Positions 24,120-36,738 of a DNA stretch of 64,000 nt are shown here, in pieces. The notes under the pieces are model-generated. The model was not told the origin of the DNA. It did no database searches and saw only the letters and a program-made list of their open reading frames with translations. How positions within the stretch are numbered: the stretch's first letter is position 1; each line of letters starts with the position of its first letter. Made by a program: the position numbers and the translations under genes. Origin of the DNA: Cavia porcellus (Eukaryota; Chordata; Mammalia; Rodentia; Caviidae); NCBI RefSeq assembly GCF_034190915.1, contig NW_026947485.1, positions 131,642,337 through 131,706,336 of the forward strand, written 5' to 3'.

Positions 24120-25252
24120 GTATGAAGAGCCTTTAACAGTCATCCTGGGTGAATGCTACTACAGGTTGATTATATTATAGTTTGATTCACTTAGAAATCA
24201 AATGTGTACACTAATTGTTGACAGATGAATTATGTATCCTAGGAAGTTTATAGCATGGAAGTGAACATTTTCTTTCCAATTTGGAGTGAGGAGGATTGTC
24301 ATCAAATGTTTACCTTGAGCATCACCTATGGATGTGTGTGTTGTTTTAGAATATCTAGAAAGGGGTAGTCAGTTGGAGTTGTTGGAGGTTTTGTTTGTTG
24401 TCCTTGACTTGATTAAGTTTCTGAATTGCAATAATCTATTCAAGAATATTTCTCTGGACCTAAGTTCTTAATCTGTGGATAAAATTTTATTCTTGACACT
24501 TAAAAACAAATATAAAAATAAGAAAAGTTACATAAAGATGATATAGAAACAAGTGAAACACACTGGTTCTTTTAGCTCCCTTTTGAACTTTCTGAATTTG
24601 GGTCATGAAGGGTACTGTTTTATTAGCAAACATTTCTGGAGTTCTATTTGGAGTTTGGGATTATAATTATTTCTTGGAATTTCAGAAGAAAAATTAAAGA
24701 GTATCCTCCATGTGTCATTGTCATGTAGAGTAAGTCTAGTTCTGAGAGTTGGCTAAAGTTACCTTATACTCTACTTTATTGTGTCTCAAACTCTTTATTT
24801 TTTGTGAGTAGTCCAAGGTATAAATTTAAGTGGGAACATTTGTAAAGTGCTTTCAACTCATAAATCAACATTCTTTAGTGCCTTTAAGAAGCATTCCAGC
24901 TTCTTTATTTTTAAATTGCCTGTTTAAAGTCTCCGGTGTTTATTTGCTTTCTGTCTTCTATATCACTTCCCAATCCCAAAGGGATGTGGTTCCACAATTT
25001 AGTGCAACCAAGAATCCCTTGGTCTCTTCCTAAATTACAATATTATAATATCAGAAAACCCATTTCTCTAAGCTTTTATAAATACCATTAATATTTATTT
25101 TAGTTTTTAAATTTATTTAAATCTAGAATTGTATTTTCATATTTTATATCAATTTCTTAATGTTTTCAAAATATACCTTACATGACTTATGATTATTCCA
25201 CTGGCTGTCGTGACTTATTTATATCAAGCTTTATCTTTAAGAAGTCCTGTCA

Positions 25253-25334
25253 TTTTTGCAATGCTGGGAAGCTAACCCAGGGCCTTGCACATACTAAATA
25301 AATACCATATCATTGAGCTATATCTCCCACCCCC
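25253..25334 (-). mobile_element. Old ID-like SINE
   Basis: 'gcaatgctgggaagctaacc' and 'agggccttgcacatactaaa' then 'attgagctatatctcccacc' is the antisense ID pattern (box B, anticodon-loop remnant, box A). Confidence 0.65.
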
Positions 25335-26029
25335 AATGCGATCTTAATCATAAAATAACATCAAAAGACTAAAGGAGGAGCATCTATAAAACAAAATTCT
25401 ATTTAAGTCTGCATTCGCTGAAAAGTAAAAGACAAAAAGGAGAGTCAGAAACACAGAATTTCCTTTCTATTCTTTTATCAGTGTTGCTGATTCTAATTCC
25501 CAGTGTCTCAAAGGCCAGTGCTTATTTCAAGGGTGTCATTTTTTAGGGCAAGTGTCAGAAAACTGTTCAGGTTTCACGAAACATTAATCATGAGGATTCT
25601 TGGCAGTCCTAGGAAGCCAGTGGTAGGGCTGGAAATGGGAGACAGAAAACAGGCAGACACAAAAATAAAATACGCATGATAAAGTGTCACCAAGGGTGAC
25701 TCAGGACCACTTTGACCTCAGTTCTCTTTGCTCAGTTATACTATTGCCATCAGTTATCCTTTTGGGCTCCCCTTGGAGATATTTATGAGCTTCAGCTGGA
25801 TGAGTTTATGTCTCCAAACATTTTGAGCTTTCAGAGAAAAGGTGCCAATTGAAGACAAATCTTCATCTTATTCTATACCTTTAAAACAAAAGACTATCTG
25901 CTAAGGGGCATGATAGATCTACATCAATGTTCTGTGTCTTGTCCCTGGAACATTAGAATAGCTATTCACATTCAAGGGTAAAATGGAAGGTTTCTAGTCA
26001 CTGTGGAATCCCTGGGAGATTGTGTATCA

Positions 26030-26430
26030 GAGACACCGGAACCAGATGGCTGGGCTTGGAGTCCTGGTTCTATACCAGCTGTGATAGTAGACAGTTTGCT
26101 TTGGTTTTGCTATCTGCACAGTTTGAAGGAAAGTGATAGTAACACTCTTTCACAAGATTGACGAAGGAAACACACACACATCGGTCCTGCAGCAATTTCC
26201 CAATATGAGCTGGCTGCCGGCCAGTGCAGGAAAGAGTACATGCAGGGCAGTGACTGAAAGCACATGACCCTGCTCCAGGACAGATGACTTTGTGAAGTTA
26301 TTTCATGTCTTTCACCTCCATTTATCATCTGCAAAATAGGTATAATAATAATAATAGCTTCATAGGGTTATTAGAAGTGCTAAATGAACTGGCATAGATA
26401 AAGCTTAAAAAAGTCGTCGGTGAATGATAA
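26030..26430 (+). repeat. MIR SINE, interrupted
   Basis: 'cttggagtcctggttctata' is the MIR 5' part. About 250 bp later 'catttatcatctgcaaaata' and 'cttcatagggttattagaag' are the conserved core and 3' part. The intervening segment is unassigned. Confidence 0.6.
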
Positions 26431-27677
26431 GGTCTGGTTGTTATTTGTCATTATTGCGTTCAGCATCACCACTATCTAAAATAAATTGAGTGATTACTGA
26501 TTTAAATGCACATTACATTTTCAGTTGCTTGTGTTTGTAAGCATGCATTCTTAGTTGTAATATAAATTGGCCCATGCAAAATCTTGAGTGCCAAATGACA
26601 AATTGGAAGCCGTTAATAGATGCAAACCACTGCAGTACCAGCTGGCTTATTTTCCTTGTTAACCATTTAATAAATTGTATTTGCATGAACCGAAAAGCAA
26701 CAACAAAAATGAATTCATAAACAAATAGAAGCTCATTAGCAAGGATGCAGTGTAAAAGGATTCCAAATGTAAAATTTCTTTAAAAACATGTTTTTGGTCA
26801 TGAAGTTTGTTTTCTCCCCGAGACAATGTGTGTTGTTATGACAGGGAATCATTACATAAGGAAGTGTGTGTCTGTACTGTTGAACCCCATACATGATAAA
26901 TTAAGAGAATATTTGGCATTACCCTTTTCAGACAATAAAATAAAAAAAAAAACATAAGTTTGTGCTTATGGCATCAGGTCGAAAAGAGGGCTGGCAGGAA
27001 GGAAGCACCAACTCTACGTTGTAATCTTTTGCTTTGAAAAAAAGTTCATAAAATGATTTGCAAATATTAGTCCTGATTTTCCACTCTGCCCACATTAACA
27101 GTGAATCCATGTTCCTATGGAGTTACCTTTTTGTTTTTCTTTTTTTTGGTATAGGTAACTTATAGCTCAGTAAAAAGCTGTAAAATATTAAAAGTCCTAA
27201 CCTGAAACCAGGTTTTCATAAACATTTTTAGAACTTTAAATCTCTATACTCAGAACTGTGACATACACTGTAAAAATCCATGCACTAAATATTTGCAAAA
27301 TTGTTTTAAGATTATGTTGGCAGAATTTCAGAAAACTTTTGACAACCCCTGTGATTATTTGATCCTAGCCAAACACTGGAAATACAGGTTGAAAAGTTAT
27401 TGCTCAAAGCGCCTTTATACCAGCAAGGACAGACGAAGAATTAAAAATCAATTTTATTAATAGAGATCTTGGGGAATGTAGACCCAAGCTGAAATATTTG
27501 CTTTGAGCCTTAGAATTTGTCTGCTTACATCTTCTTAGAATAATAAACTTCTTTGTTGAGTGGATGTAAGAGATAAGTAGATTGACTCTGAATGTAAGCA
27601 CTTAAGCTCTCTTTGTATGTCTTTATTAGTCTATCAGATAAAATAAAATTACACTTGGGGCTGTGCTCTTATATTAG

Positions 27678-27743
27678 GCAATTCCAGTCAGCAAACAGAT
27701 GGAAGGACCACATCCTCATGACAAGAAAAGACACAAAAAACAG
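27678..27743 (+). CDS. CAST: Calpastatin alternative L-domain exon (exon 3 type), 22 codons
   Basis: Encodes AIPVSKQMEGPHPHDKKRHKKQ (shown in parts: AIPVSKQMEGP, then HPHDKKRHKKQ). Mouse and human calpastatins have an optional exon starting AIPV and ending in a lysine-rich stretch, known to be alternatively spliced. Acceptor ATATTAG at 27677 has a poor pyrimidine tract; donor GTGATA at 27744 lacks a G at +5. Both fit optional use. Length 66 bp, phase 0, so skipping preserves frame. The KKRHKK cluster is strongly basic. Confidence 0.85.
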
Positions 27744-28356
27744 GTGATATGGTTCACTGTTCTAGGACATCGCTGCTTACTAATGGTCACTTTGGCTGCT
27801 CAGCACGTATTAAGAATGGCAGCTCACATTTCTGCAGTGCTCCACTCCATCGTGGACTTTCTGTAGACTAACTACCCATGAATCACATTCTGGCACTAAA
27901 ATGTATTTCACTGCTCTCTGTGCCCTCAGTTCTGTCACCATCCCACTGTCGCACATTTTCCAGTCAAAATCACTGGTGAAAAGTTCGCTGATGAAAAAGT
28001 TCCTGTTGCTGATTTTGAAACAGGATCCTTCCTTGACTTCGAAGGATGAAGACCTTTGTACTGCATGTGTGTTTGCAGTGTTGGTAGTGATCTTCACGTA
28101 CCTTTGACACATATAGCAAGAAATATATATAAACTGCAATGCGAATAGAGCAGAATGTTATTATTGTACCTAAATGTTTAAGAAATTATAATTTGCAAAA
28201 TATAATAAACCTCAAAATTACATTTATAACATCTAAATCATCTTTCAAGCATAGTTGATGAAAATCTGTTGCAGTCTTAGTAAACTATGTTTATTTTTTC
28301 CTTTTCTTTGATTCTCCCCCTCCTCCTCTTCCTCACTTTCCTCCTTTTTAATTTAG
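27744..28356 (+). other. CAST intron
   Basis: Six hundred bases without a recognised repeat. The distal part is a long pyrimidine-rich acceptor tract (TCTCCCCCTCCTCCTCTTCC region, about 28310-28350). Confidence 0.8.
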
Positions 28357-28395
28357 GCTGTAACAAGGGAACCTGAGAAGTCACAGTCAACTAAG
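28357..28395 (+). CDS. CAST: Calpastatin L-domain exon, 13 codons
   Basis: Encodes AVTREPEKSQSTK, corresponding to human AVKTEPEKKSQSTK with one residue fewer. At 39 bp it is the second shortest exon in the window. It has a very strong pyrimidine tract before TTTAG and donor AAG|GTAAAT at 28396, which may compensate for its size. Phase 0. L-domain, unstructured and charged, no catalytic or inhibitory role of its own. Confidence 0.93.
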
Positions 28396-29760
28396 GTAAA
28401 TGATTTAAATCTTCTAGTAGCATATTTGGATTCTTTTAAACAGTAATTAATAACCTGTTTCCTATACTGCTGCTATGGCATAGAGATTTCTCAACTGATT
28501 TAATTAACTTTGGACTACTTTTTTGAATGTGATTGTGATCTATATGTATGTTGTTACAACATTAAATCCATGTGAAAGCATAGCATTTCAAAGACAAAGC
28601 AGTATTTTTCAGAAGGCATTTTGTTCTAATCTCAATTTTTTAGAAGTAAAATAATTGTAAAAAGAAATAAAACAAGAGAAACCAGGGAGAATAAACAAAC
28701 AGTAGCAAGCATCCAGTTAGAGTCCACTGAGACACCAGCAAGATGAGTCTGCTGAATCTGAAACCTAGAGTGAGTTTTTCTTGAGAGCCCAGCTGAGTGA
28801 CTCTTCTTCGAGGTCTTACCTAGGTCAGTGCAGCTGGTTATCAGGTACGTAAAGGACAGTGCTCACTTCCCCTTGAGGATGGTTTCTTTTGGTATGTGGA
28901 CTCACGACTCTCCAGGGGAAGTCCAGAGTCATTCTATGAAAGCAGATCCCAGCATATTCCAGAGTACAAATGTTTCTCTTCAATACAGTGGTGTGTTTTA
29001 TTTGTTCAAGTGGTTAAGCAAATAGATAAGACCAAAGGGTTTCCTGTAGAAAGCACAGAGATGCTTTGGGCTGAAGTACCTTAAGTACGGGTGAGTGTGA
29101 CATCCTTTGAAAGGCGAGGATTATGATGGTAGGTGGTCTGTCGGTGGCCCCTGAGGACTCTAGTTGTATAGTGGATCCTAGAATGAAGACTTGCGCAGCC
29201 AGCTGGAAGTTGTTTTGTAGTCCTTACTTAACTGCTTCTGGTTATCTACTAAATCTCAAAGTAAATCTCTAGTTAGTGATGTGATCTTCTCTGTAAAAAA
29301 GCAAAACCCCTGTAAATCAGTAAACTGAAGAAACTACTGCACTCTCCATTTTTTGGAAAGATTTTTTTTTTTCAAAAATTAATTGCTGTTATGGGCTTTC
29401 TGGTCAACAAACCTAGAGGTTTCCCCAGTCATTTGACATCTTTGTAGATAGACTTGTAGTTGCCAGTTTGTCTGCATGAATTATGAAAAACAGCTATGAA
29501 AATATGTTTTTGAAATCATCTTTTTAAATATTCAATGCTCCATTCTTATTCTAATAATTCCTATTAGTGGAGATTAGTAGTAGGATTACTGTTGACTAGA
29601 CAGCACTTATTTGCTTTAATTCCAAAGAATCACATCTGAGTGAGCTTTTCTTGCAAGAGACAGAATGATTTAATTGAAGTTTTTATTCTTAAGCCTTTTT
29701 GAAAACAGGGAAAAAATGTTCCCTGCTGTAATTGAAGTTTTAATCTTTTGAAATTAACAG
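28396..29760 (+). other. CAST intron
   Basis: AT-rich; no interspersed repeat or second gene recognised. Short plus-strand frames at 28828-29084 show no known product. Confidence 0.75.
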
Positions 29761-29817
29761 CTGTCTGTGGTTCATGAGAAAAAGTCGCAAGAAGAAAAGC
29801 CAAAGGAACATGCAAAG
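29761..29817 (+). CDS. CAST: Calpastatin L-domain exon, 19 codons
   Basis: Encodes LSVVHEKKSQEEKPKEHAK. LSVVHEKKSQEGKPKEH is nearly invariant in human and mouse, so this is a firm anchor. Acceptor AATTAACAG at 29760 has only a modest pyrimidine tract; donor AAG|GTAAAT at 29818. Length 57 bp, phase 0. Confidence 0.96.
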
Positions 29818-30194
29818 GTAAATGGTTGCCACTAGGACTGATATTATAAGGTTATATTTTTTTGTTTTTTTAAGCTCTTATCATTTGAGGTAAATTCTGA
29901 GTCTGGATGGTTAAATATTTGTGGGGTTTTCAGCTAAAATAGTGCCACCATGTGGCAATAGCAGTGTTTACAGTTTACTCAAGTGATTCTGGGAAGGAAT
30001 TGCACTATTTCAAATTTTGTGTCTAAAGTAAGCTTTATCACATTTGTATCATACTAATTCAAATTCACAATTAAAATCACAAACATCACAGCTATTATAA
30101 ATTGCTATTATAGAAATAAAAGTATCAGTATTGAGCTGAAAATACCATCATGTTAACAATATCTTTGTATGTGTGTGTGCATGTGTGCTTTTAG
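29818..30194 (+). other. Short CAST intron (377 bp)
   Basis: AT-rich with a small TGTG run before the acceptor (GTGTGTGTGCATGTGTGCTTTTAG). No repeats recognised. Confidence 0.85.
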
Positions 30195-30305
30195 CCAAAA
30201 AGCCCACCCCAGCATGCATCAGATGTAGGAAGCAAGCCTGCTCCTAGTGAAAAAGCAGCTTCCAGATCAAAGGAGCAGCTGACACAGAAGTCAACAGAAC
30301 CAAAG
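30195..30305 (+). CDS. CAST: Calpastatin L-domain exon, 37 codons
   Basis: Encodes PKSPPQHASDVGSKPAPSEK followed by AASRSKEQLTQKSTEPK. It aligns with human PKSLPKQASDTGSN... KSTEPK. Rich in Pro, Ser and Lys, consistent with the disordered L domain that in the family links regulation by phosphorylation and binding to the L-type calcium channel (established for the domain, not for this exon). Longest coding exon of the window at 111 bp; acceptor TTTTAG at 30194, donor AAG|GTAAAT at 30306, phase 0. Confidence 0.95.
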
Positions 30306-31453
30306 GTAAATGAAACAGGTTCATAAATACGCAAACAGTGTCCTCGGCTGCCATTAAGATTTGCTTTCCTGATCCACATTGCAGTGTGTAGTAGAATCTG
30401 TGGGGATATGCTGAATACATATTTGTACGGTAATGATTTGGTGCTGCTGTTTTATTGGTTTTCCAAGTAGTTTTATTGCTACTTGGGATTATGGAAGGTC
30501 TGAAAGGGGCGTTAGACAAGGCTTGGTAAAGTGCATTGTCGGGTTTTCTCCCACTGCTCAGCAATGACAGCCGTGACTATCAAGCAGAAGGCTCTGTGTT
30601 TCCCATACAGGGGACTCTGAACTTCTTTTAACGAGAGATAGGCTCTTAGGGTTGTCTCCTGCCTTTTATTTTCTTTTCCTTTTTTTTTTTTTTTTTCTTT
30701 TTTTTTTTCAGACAGGGTATTGGTAGTTGCCCAGTCTGACTCAAGCAGTCCTCCTGGGTCAGCCTCCTGAGGAGCTGAGACTACAGGTGCACATCAATGC
30801 ACCCAACCTTGCCTGCTTCCTTCAATGAAAGTTGAAGAATTTTTTAGAGTCTTGTTGCAGAAAAGATGAATTTTCAGAGGCAAAAAACAATTAAGAAATC
30901 AGTTCCCTAATTTTAAAGTTAATAGTAGTCAGCTTGTAGAGGAATAAATATCAATGAGTAGAAATCTTTGAGAAAATTTAGAAGACTATAGTTAGAACTA
31001 TTTCATCATATGTTTTATGCCAGAGATCACAAATTTGAAACCAGTTAAATTGCAGGCACATGTGTATTTATTTGGTTTACTGCATTGTTCAAGTATTTTT
31101 AATTAGTTCCTAGGAATTAAAGTTAGAATGTTTCATATAAAACTCCAATTGCTGTCTTTTCTTGAAAAAATTCAGAGTAAGCATAATAATGATTCTACAT
31201 TGTAACAGTTGACTACAGCCATGGTACCCGGTGTATATGCTCCAGTTTACCACTCACTTGCCTGCCCTGACTTGCCTATCATGGGACTGCATAGACCCCA
31301 TGGGCTCTGAATTCAGGGATGTGAGGTGCCCAGCATTGCATTATGTCCAGGAGGGCACACTGGCAGGTCTAAGTGACATTGGAAACTTTCTTGTTCTTGG
31401 CAGTAGTCTTTCGGAGGTATTTAGTCTTGTCCATCTTTTCTCTCCACTGGCAG
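30306..31453 (+). other. CAST intron
   Basis: Contains one antisense B1-like SINE (30679-30808). The remainder is AT-rich with no recognised feature. Confidence 0.8.
30679..30808 (-). mobile_element. B1/Alu-like SINE with long poly-T
   Basis: Two T-runs, then 'cagacagggtattggtagtt', 'gcccagtctgactcaagcag' and 'cagcctcctgaggagctgag', the antisense B1 order. Confidence 0.8.
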
Positions 31454-31537
31454 GCTAAACCACAAGCTACTGTTCCTGCGGGTAAAGAGAGTGCTGTTGC
31501 TGGTGTGGCTGCAACTTCTGGCAAACCAGATGACAAG
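31454..31537 (+). CDS. CAST: Calpastatin L-domain exon, 28 codons
   Basis: Encodes AKPQATVPAGKESAVAGVAA then TSGKPDDK; the human exon reads TKPQDMISAGGESVAG... SGKPGDK. Ala/Gly-rich and weakly conserved in the middle, but both ends are diagnostic. Acceptor CACTGGCAG at 31453, donor AAG|GTGAGC at 31538 (strong). Length 84 bp, phase 0. It precedes the 11.4-kb repeat-filled intron. Confidence 0.93.
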
Positions 31538-32999
31538 GTGAGCTTGCCAACATAAATATAGGCCTCTGTGCTTATCAGGATTCTTTTATAAGAAACATAC
31601 CCAATTTTGGTAAAACTGAATGGGGTTTCTGGGCCAAAGTTTGTGAAGAAGAGCAAGCATTTAAGACATGCAAAGTGAGCAAGATACTAAAAAAAAAAAA
31701 AGATTCTAAAATTCAATAAACATATGGTGGACCTGCTGTATGTAAGGCCCGGTATCAATGCTAAAGAAATTACAGTGTGAGCTGATTCAGATCCTGCCTT
31801 CCTTGATGTATTAGGTATGAAACAAAGCACACAAAGCTTGAGTAAGAATTACCTTCTGCTTTCAGTGTTGATACCAGCTACCTAGATACCGCTAAATGAC
31901 ACACATTCACTGCAGCATTAGTATGAGTTGACATGGGAGGTTCCCAAAGGAGACATGGCAAGAACACAAGGATAAGATGCCAGGCCTTCCTTCCAGCCTC
32001 AGATGCCAGGCTGGGAGTGTGAGCAGAGAAAGAATCTGTCTTTTCTGCCTGAGTAGGACAGGGATAGCTGTCACTTCAGAGGACACGTGATCATTTTGAA
32101 GCTATAGGTGAACAATTGAAAAATCATGAGGAGGTGAAAATATTTAAAAAAAAAAAAAAAAACAATGTATTTTTTATATTCCTGCTTCTCAAAATGGGGA
32201 AGGTGTTGGCTAAAGCATAAGGAGAGTCACAGGGGAAAAGTTTGACATACTGTCCTTTTTTAAAAGATCTTTTTTCTCAGATTTTAAGAGATAAGCCACA
32301 TAATTTTTACTCAGACTCATACAGCTCTCCTATGGTATTAAAACACAATTTACAAAAATTTTTGAATAGAAGCACCCAACTTAAACATATTCTTGCAACA
32401 GATCCCTTGTGTACTTTTTCATCTCTCATCCTCACCCAAGGGATACATACTGTTTATTTTCTTGTACCAGTAAAAGGGTAGTTAAGTGAAATGGCTGGAA
32501 AATAGATGGATTTAGGGCAGAGCATTACCTATGTTAAAACGGATTTTAAAATGCAATCAAAATTTGAAGTTTTATGATGGTTGTAAGTTAACCGGTGTTA
32601 TCAGTGAAAGCTAAATGATAAAGTTAGGAGAGGTTTGTATGGTATTCTTGAGCTCTGGATCCTGCTGGAACTTGCATTTTGTTTTTCTTTGGCCCTGATT
32701 CTTCTGTTAAATAGAGTTGATCAGATCTACTATCTTGTTTTAGTATATAGCATGTTTAAAGCACTGCGATTGACCCTGCAAAATAGCTATCTGCAGACTG
32801 GCCTATCCAGGGTTTCTTCTGGAACCATAATTCAAGGCAGATTATGGGAGGCTCCTGATGCAGCTGTTTGCAGGACAGAGGGATTTTGTCTGATTCAGGA
32901 AATCTACAAGTGCTTTGAGAGGGTGGAGGCCTCAGAGTTAAGCATGGAAGGGGGGCTAGGACTAAAGGCTTGCAAATGCTTTAAGGTTCTGAAACGTTT

Positions 33000-35900
33000 C
33001 CATGTGTTGTGGGCACAAAGTGCATTCCAGTGTAGGTGAAGCTTGAGGAGGTGAGTGCTGGGATTGAAAGACCAGAAAGACAGGTTAAGGCTGCCCTGAA
33101 GAATGTAAGTTGGGTTTCTACTAGGCAAAGATAAAAAGGTGAAAGGTTGGTCAGGGGCCGTTTTAGTCATTCTATGAGTCATAGTTTAGCCTAAATTGGA
33201 CCTGAAATGAGTTAAGAAAGTGGGAGAGTTATACAAGAGACACTGCAGAGGTGAATAAAGCCTTCAGGCTTTAGGAAGGCCAAAGTGGGGAAGGCAGCAG
33301 TTTGGCCAAAGTGTGTAAGAGCAGAGTAGACAAGATGACTGGAGGATTTGGAATCTGAACTAAGTTCATCATTCCAAGGGAAGGCTGGGGCAGGGAAGAG
33401 GGCTGAGAAGTGGGCGTCGTCAGGGGTGAGTGTCTCTGCATTGACACTGGGGAGAAGCAGGTACCCTGAGGGAGGGGTGAAAGATAGTATAATGTGGAGG
33501 ATAATGGAAAGAAAATCTAGGTAGACCAAGCTCCAATGTTTAGGAGCTATGTGGGGGGGAAGGCGACCAGGCCTGGATCACAGCAACCCACCCCCAGCCC
33601 CACTCCACGCAGGCAAGGCTGGCTTGGGAAGGAAGGGGAGGACGAGACTGAGAAGGACCTGTGTGTGACCTGCTGAAGGATGGACTTGTGGTTACTCTAA
33701 CCTCCCAGCTACCCAGGCCAGTGACACATATGCGATCTGGGACTCCGAGAAACTGAAAGCAGGAAGATAGGATGGAGGGCAACAAAACGCACTGGCATCC
33801 TGTAACCAATCGCTGGGGTGCCTCGGGGCCCTGGCACTGTGGGGAGAGAAAAGGCAAATTCACACAGAAGAACCTGAGTCACTGGTCCCCACACCAGGGA
33901 GAGTGCTGTTTGTGGGACACTCAGCATGCTACCTATAATGGCCCTTGTGCTCCCCGGAGGCGCTCCCAGCACCTCCCAGCTGGGGCCTGCAAAAAGCAGG
34001 GAGACTGAGCCATGACCAACACAGAGGGGAGTTCTGTGGGAGTAGGGACCAGGCCGGACCCAGGTCAGGTTCCAGATGGTGGAGCCAGAAGAAATCAGGC
34101 ACACTTGTATTTGTCTCCAAACACCAGGTGGACTGAGGTGCTGCCCATAGCCCCATGCTGGCCAAGGGGGCTTTCTGCCAAGTCCAGGTACAGCCCTGGG
34201 TTCCCTGAGGGGCTTTGACAAACACACACTGGTGGTAAATGGAGCCTGGGCCATTCTGACCGAGTATTAGGGGTAGCACATTCGGGTTAGAGCTGGGAGT
34301 TCCGTCTGTAGGCAGTGGTTTTCCACAGGGAAGGATTAGATCTGCAGAGAACTGGCCCCCACTGCAGGTTTGGAAAGAGTTTTATGAATGGACCAGACAT
34401 AGGCTGCCCATGGGACAGGATTTCTGTGTCTTTAGGGAGAGTAGCTAATACCATGGTGAGTGGTTTGAAGCCAGTTGCAAACCATATCTTGCTTCAGGGA
34501 GGATGTGAGGGTACAGGTTTTGGGGAAGCATTGTAAAGGGGCCTGTCTCTGAGGCTGGTGCTGGGAACCCAGAGTCAGGAAGCCTGCTAGGCTGAGGAAT
34601 AACAGGTATCTGAGTGACTGTCTCGGGGAGAGGGGCTGTAGATTAAAATATAGTTGGCATCTTGAAGCAGTTTACTGTTGGGAGGTGGAGTCTGTTGAGA
34701 TCCAGGCTGAGAGCTCGGATGAGTAAGTAGGGCCTGTCTGTAAAGTCTGAGCAGGAGTTTCTAGAATTGAGTGCATGGCCCGAGGTGGGTTCGCTGTAAG
34801 TAAAGGTGAAAAGTAGTAAGGTGGAGAAGCATGGAATATGTGAAGCAGGAAGGAGGATTTTGGAAAATGATTCTTACTCAGAGCTTAAAAAGGAGTCCTA
34901 TCCCAGCAGGGAAAGGGGACACTAGGGAACCGGAGCTAAGAGTGAGCAGTTTAAGGGTGCTATCATGTAGAGATGAAAAGGCTGGTCATCAACTAAAGAT
35001 TTAACTGAAGTTCTCAAGGATGTCAACAGTGGGGAACAAAGCCCCATGTGAGGAGACATGAGATAGACTTACACTCAACCAGAAGAGCCCCCCTGGGCTC
35101 TCATGTGGGCACAGGCTAGAGGTATAAGAGCTGTGAGCCCTGCCAGTCAGTCTCTGGCTAGAACAAGTCCCATTAGGCCAGCAGGGAAGGGCATGGGAGC
35201 AGATGGCCCTACCTCCATGTCAGAGCAGGGACAGTCCGTTTCTCAGGGGCTGTTTGTGTAAGGGACAGGGTTTTGTGGAGGCTGCAGATTTGGGTTTTGC
35301 TTTACCCAGTTGCCCCATTTTGTCACATTACAAGCAAGGTCCAGGACAGTTACTTTGCTGTTGTAATTACTGGCCAGAGTGTCGCTATGAAAAGCCAGGA
35401 TGCAGACTTATTGGAGGATTTTTTTGGAGACCTCTCCATAAACCCTGAAAGCAGTGATCAGGAGCTTGACTATTATAGGCATTTGAGAACCATCCTTGAT
35501 TTTTTTTTCCCCCTCTGCTTTGTCCTGGTGTCAAGGTGCTTCCTGGGACATGAAATAGAGTCTGGAGAGAAAGTTACCTCCTTTGACTGAGGACAGGTTT
35601 AAGCAGGTATAAGCTTTTAGTGCCTTTATGAGTCAGCCCATAAACTGGGCTCGGCTCTGGGAGCAATCTTGATAAAGCTTTGGGGGTTATTAAAATTGGT
35701 GGTCTTAATGAAGGGACAGGTGAAGCAGCTCCTGCCCAGGAGTGCAGGTCAGCCACCTGCAACCCTCATGGATCCTTGGGGACTTCCTAGAGATAAAAGT
35801 AGGGATGCCTGTCCAATCTCTCAGGGATCCATGTCCTCTGATGGGGCCAAGCCCCCAGAGAATCAGTCCAGGTCCCTAGTCTTGTCCAGGGGATACCCTG

Positions 35901-36738
35901 AAAAAGCTACAGGCCCCTGACCATTCTCTTTGGGAACATGAGCTCCCATATTTCTCAGATTCCAGCCGATTCCCATTTACACTGTTTTCCCCCAAATCTA
36001 TCATGTCTCTGTCTGTAAGGATACATCTTATTTTATTCCATCTCAGCCTTGCCTAAAGCTAATGGCCTGAATTCAGTAAGTTGGATTTCCAAATTTTCCA
36101 TGACTTTGATAACTACTTGCAGAGAAGTATAAAATAGCAAGAAGTCTCTTATCTCCAGGCCTTTTTCACTCTCCTCTCTTGTCCCTCCTAATATTTATTC
36201 TGTTCTACCTCACACCAGATAGTAACACTCATAGGAAAGCCAGCAGTGGAGAAAGTGGGGCAGAAAATAAAGAGTAGGGCGATGGCAGACTGAGATGATC
36301 TCTTGGCTCCTAGCTGTTTGGTGTAAACTCCCAACTAGCTCACCAGGAGCAGCAAGGTGACCTGGCTGATTGCCGTGGCTGGCAGGATTCCCATGGTCTG
36401 AGGTTCCAAGTTAGCGACTCTGCCTGGAGAAATGTCTAGAGAGTCTGTCTTACCACAGTGTGACCTTGTCTTCCTGTCAAGTGGTCTTTTGGAGGCACCA
36501 GACACAGAACAGTCACAATCCAGAACTGCTTTCCAATTGAGTCCTCAAGGTCAAGGGAGAAACTCGAGAAATTCATCTGTGCATAAGCATGGCTTTCCTC
36601 CACCAGTCAGGTAGTACTTCAGGGACGTTGGATACTCAAAGATCATCATCCTGAACTCCTTTCCATGTGAGTCCTCAGCCTTGACAGGAAGAGGTGGAGA
36701 GCAAAGAAAAAGGGAGATCAAAGATCATCCCCTTTTGA
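33000..36738 (-). pseudogene. Decayed internal region of an endogenous retrovirus
   Basis: Internal part of a minus-strand ERV whose LTR and primer-binding site lie to the right. A decayed nucleocapsid-type zinc knuckle is readable on the minus strand at about 35292-35336: the first two cysteines keep C-x2-C spacing and the Gly position is kept, but the His and third Cys positions are substituted and a stop lies inside the motif. Leftward, long Trp/Cys-containing minus-strand frames at 33540-34279 could be envelope remnant (weak). No polymerase motif was recognised, and the span is too short for a complete provirus, so large deletions are likely. The left limit is uncertain and no second LTR was found. 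Non-functional. Confidence 0.55.
36518..36690 (-). repeat. Repeated segment in the ERV leader
   Basis: Two similar blocks, about 36518-36557 and about 36650-36690, share the pattern 'gaactgctttccaattgagtcc' / 'gaactcctttccatgtgagtcc' (plus strand), about 130 bp apart. They lie between the primer-binding site and the presumed gag. Confidence 0.6.

Larger units (their letters stand above)
24120..27677 (+). other. CAST intron
   Basis: Contains an ID-like fragment (25253-25334) and MIR pieces (about 26030-26420). The rest is AT-rich, with no recognisable gene. There is an (ATA)n run at 26341-26356. Confidence 0.8.

Noticed and set aside
32635..33039. 134-codon plus-strand frame with a hydrophobic N-terminus
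   Set aside because: No splice context, no recognised family, and it ends in low-complexity intronic sequence. A frame of this length is expected several times by chance in 64 kb.
33709..34254. 181-codon minus-strand frame as an intact retroviral envelope
   Set aside because: It lies within the ERV remnant but lacks a clear signal peptide, cleavage site or transmembrane segment, and overlapping frames are equally open. At most a decayed fragment.
35203..35590. Plus-strand Cys-rich frames (81 and 105 codons)
   Set aside because: They are antisense shadows of the ERV gag region. The better explanation is the minus-strand zinc-knuckle remnant.
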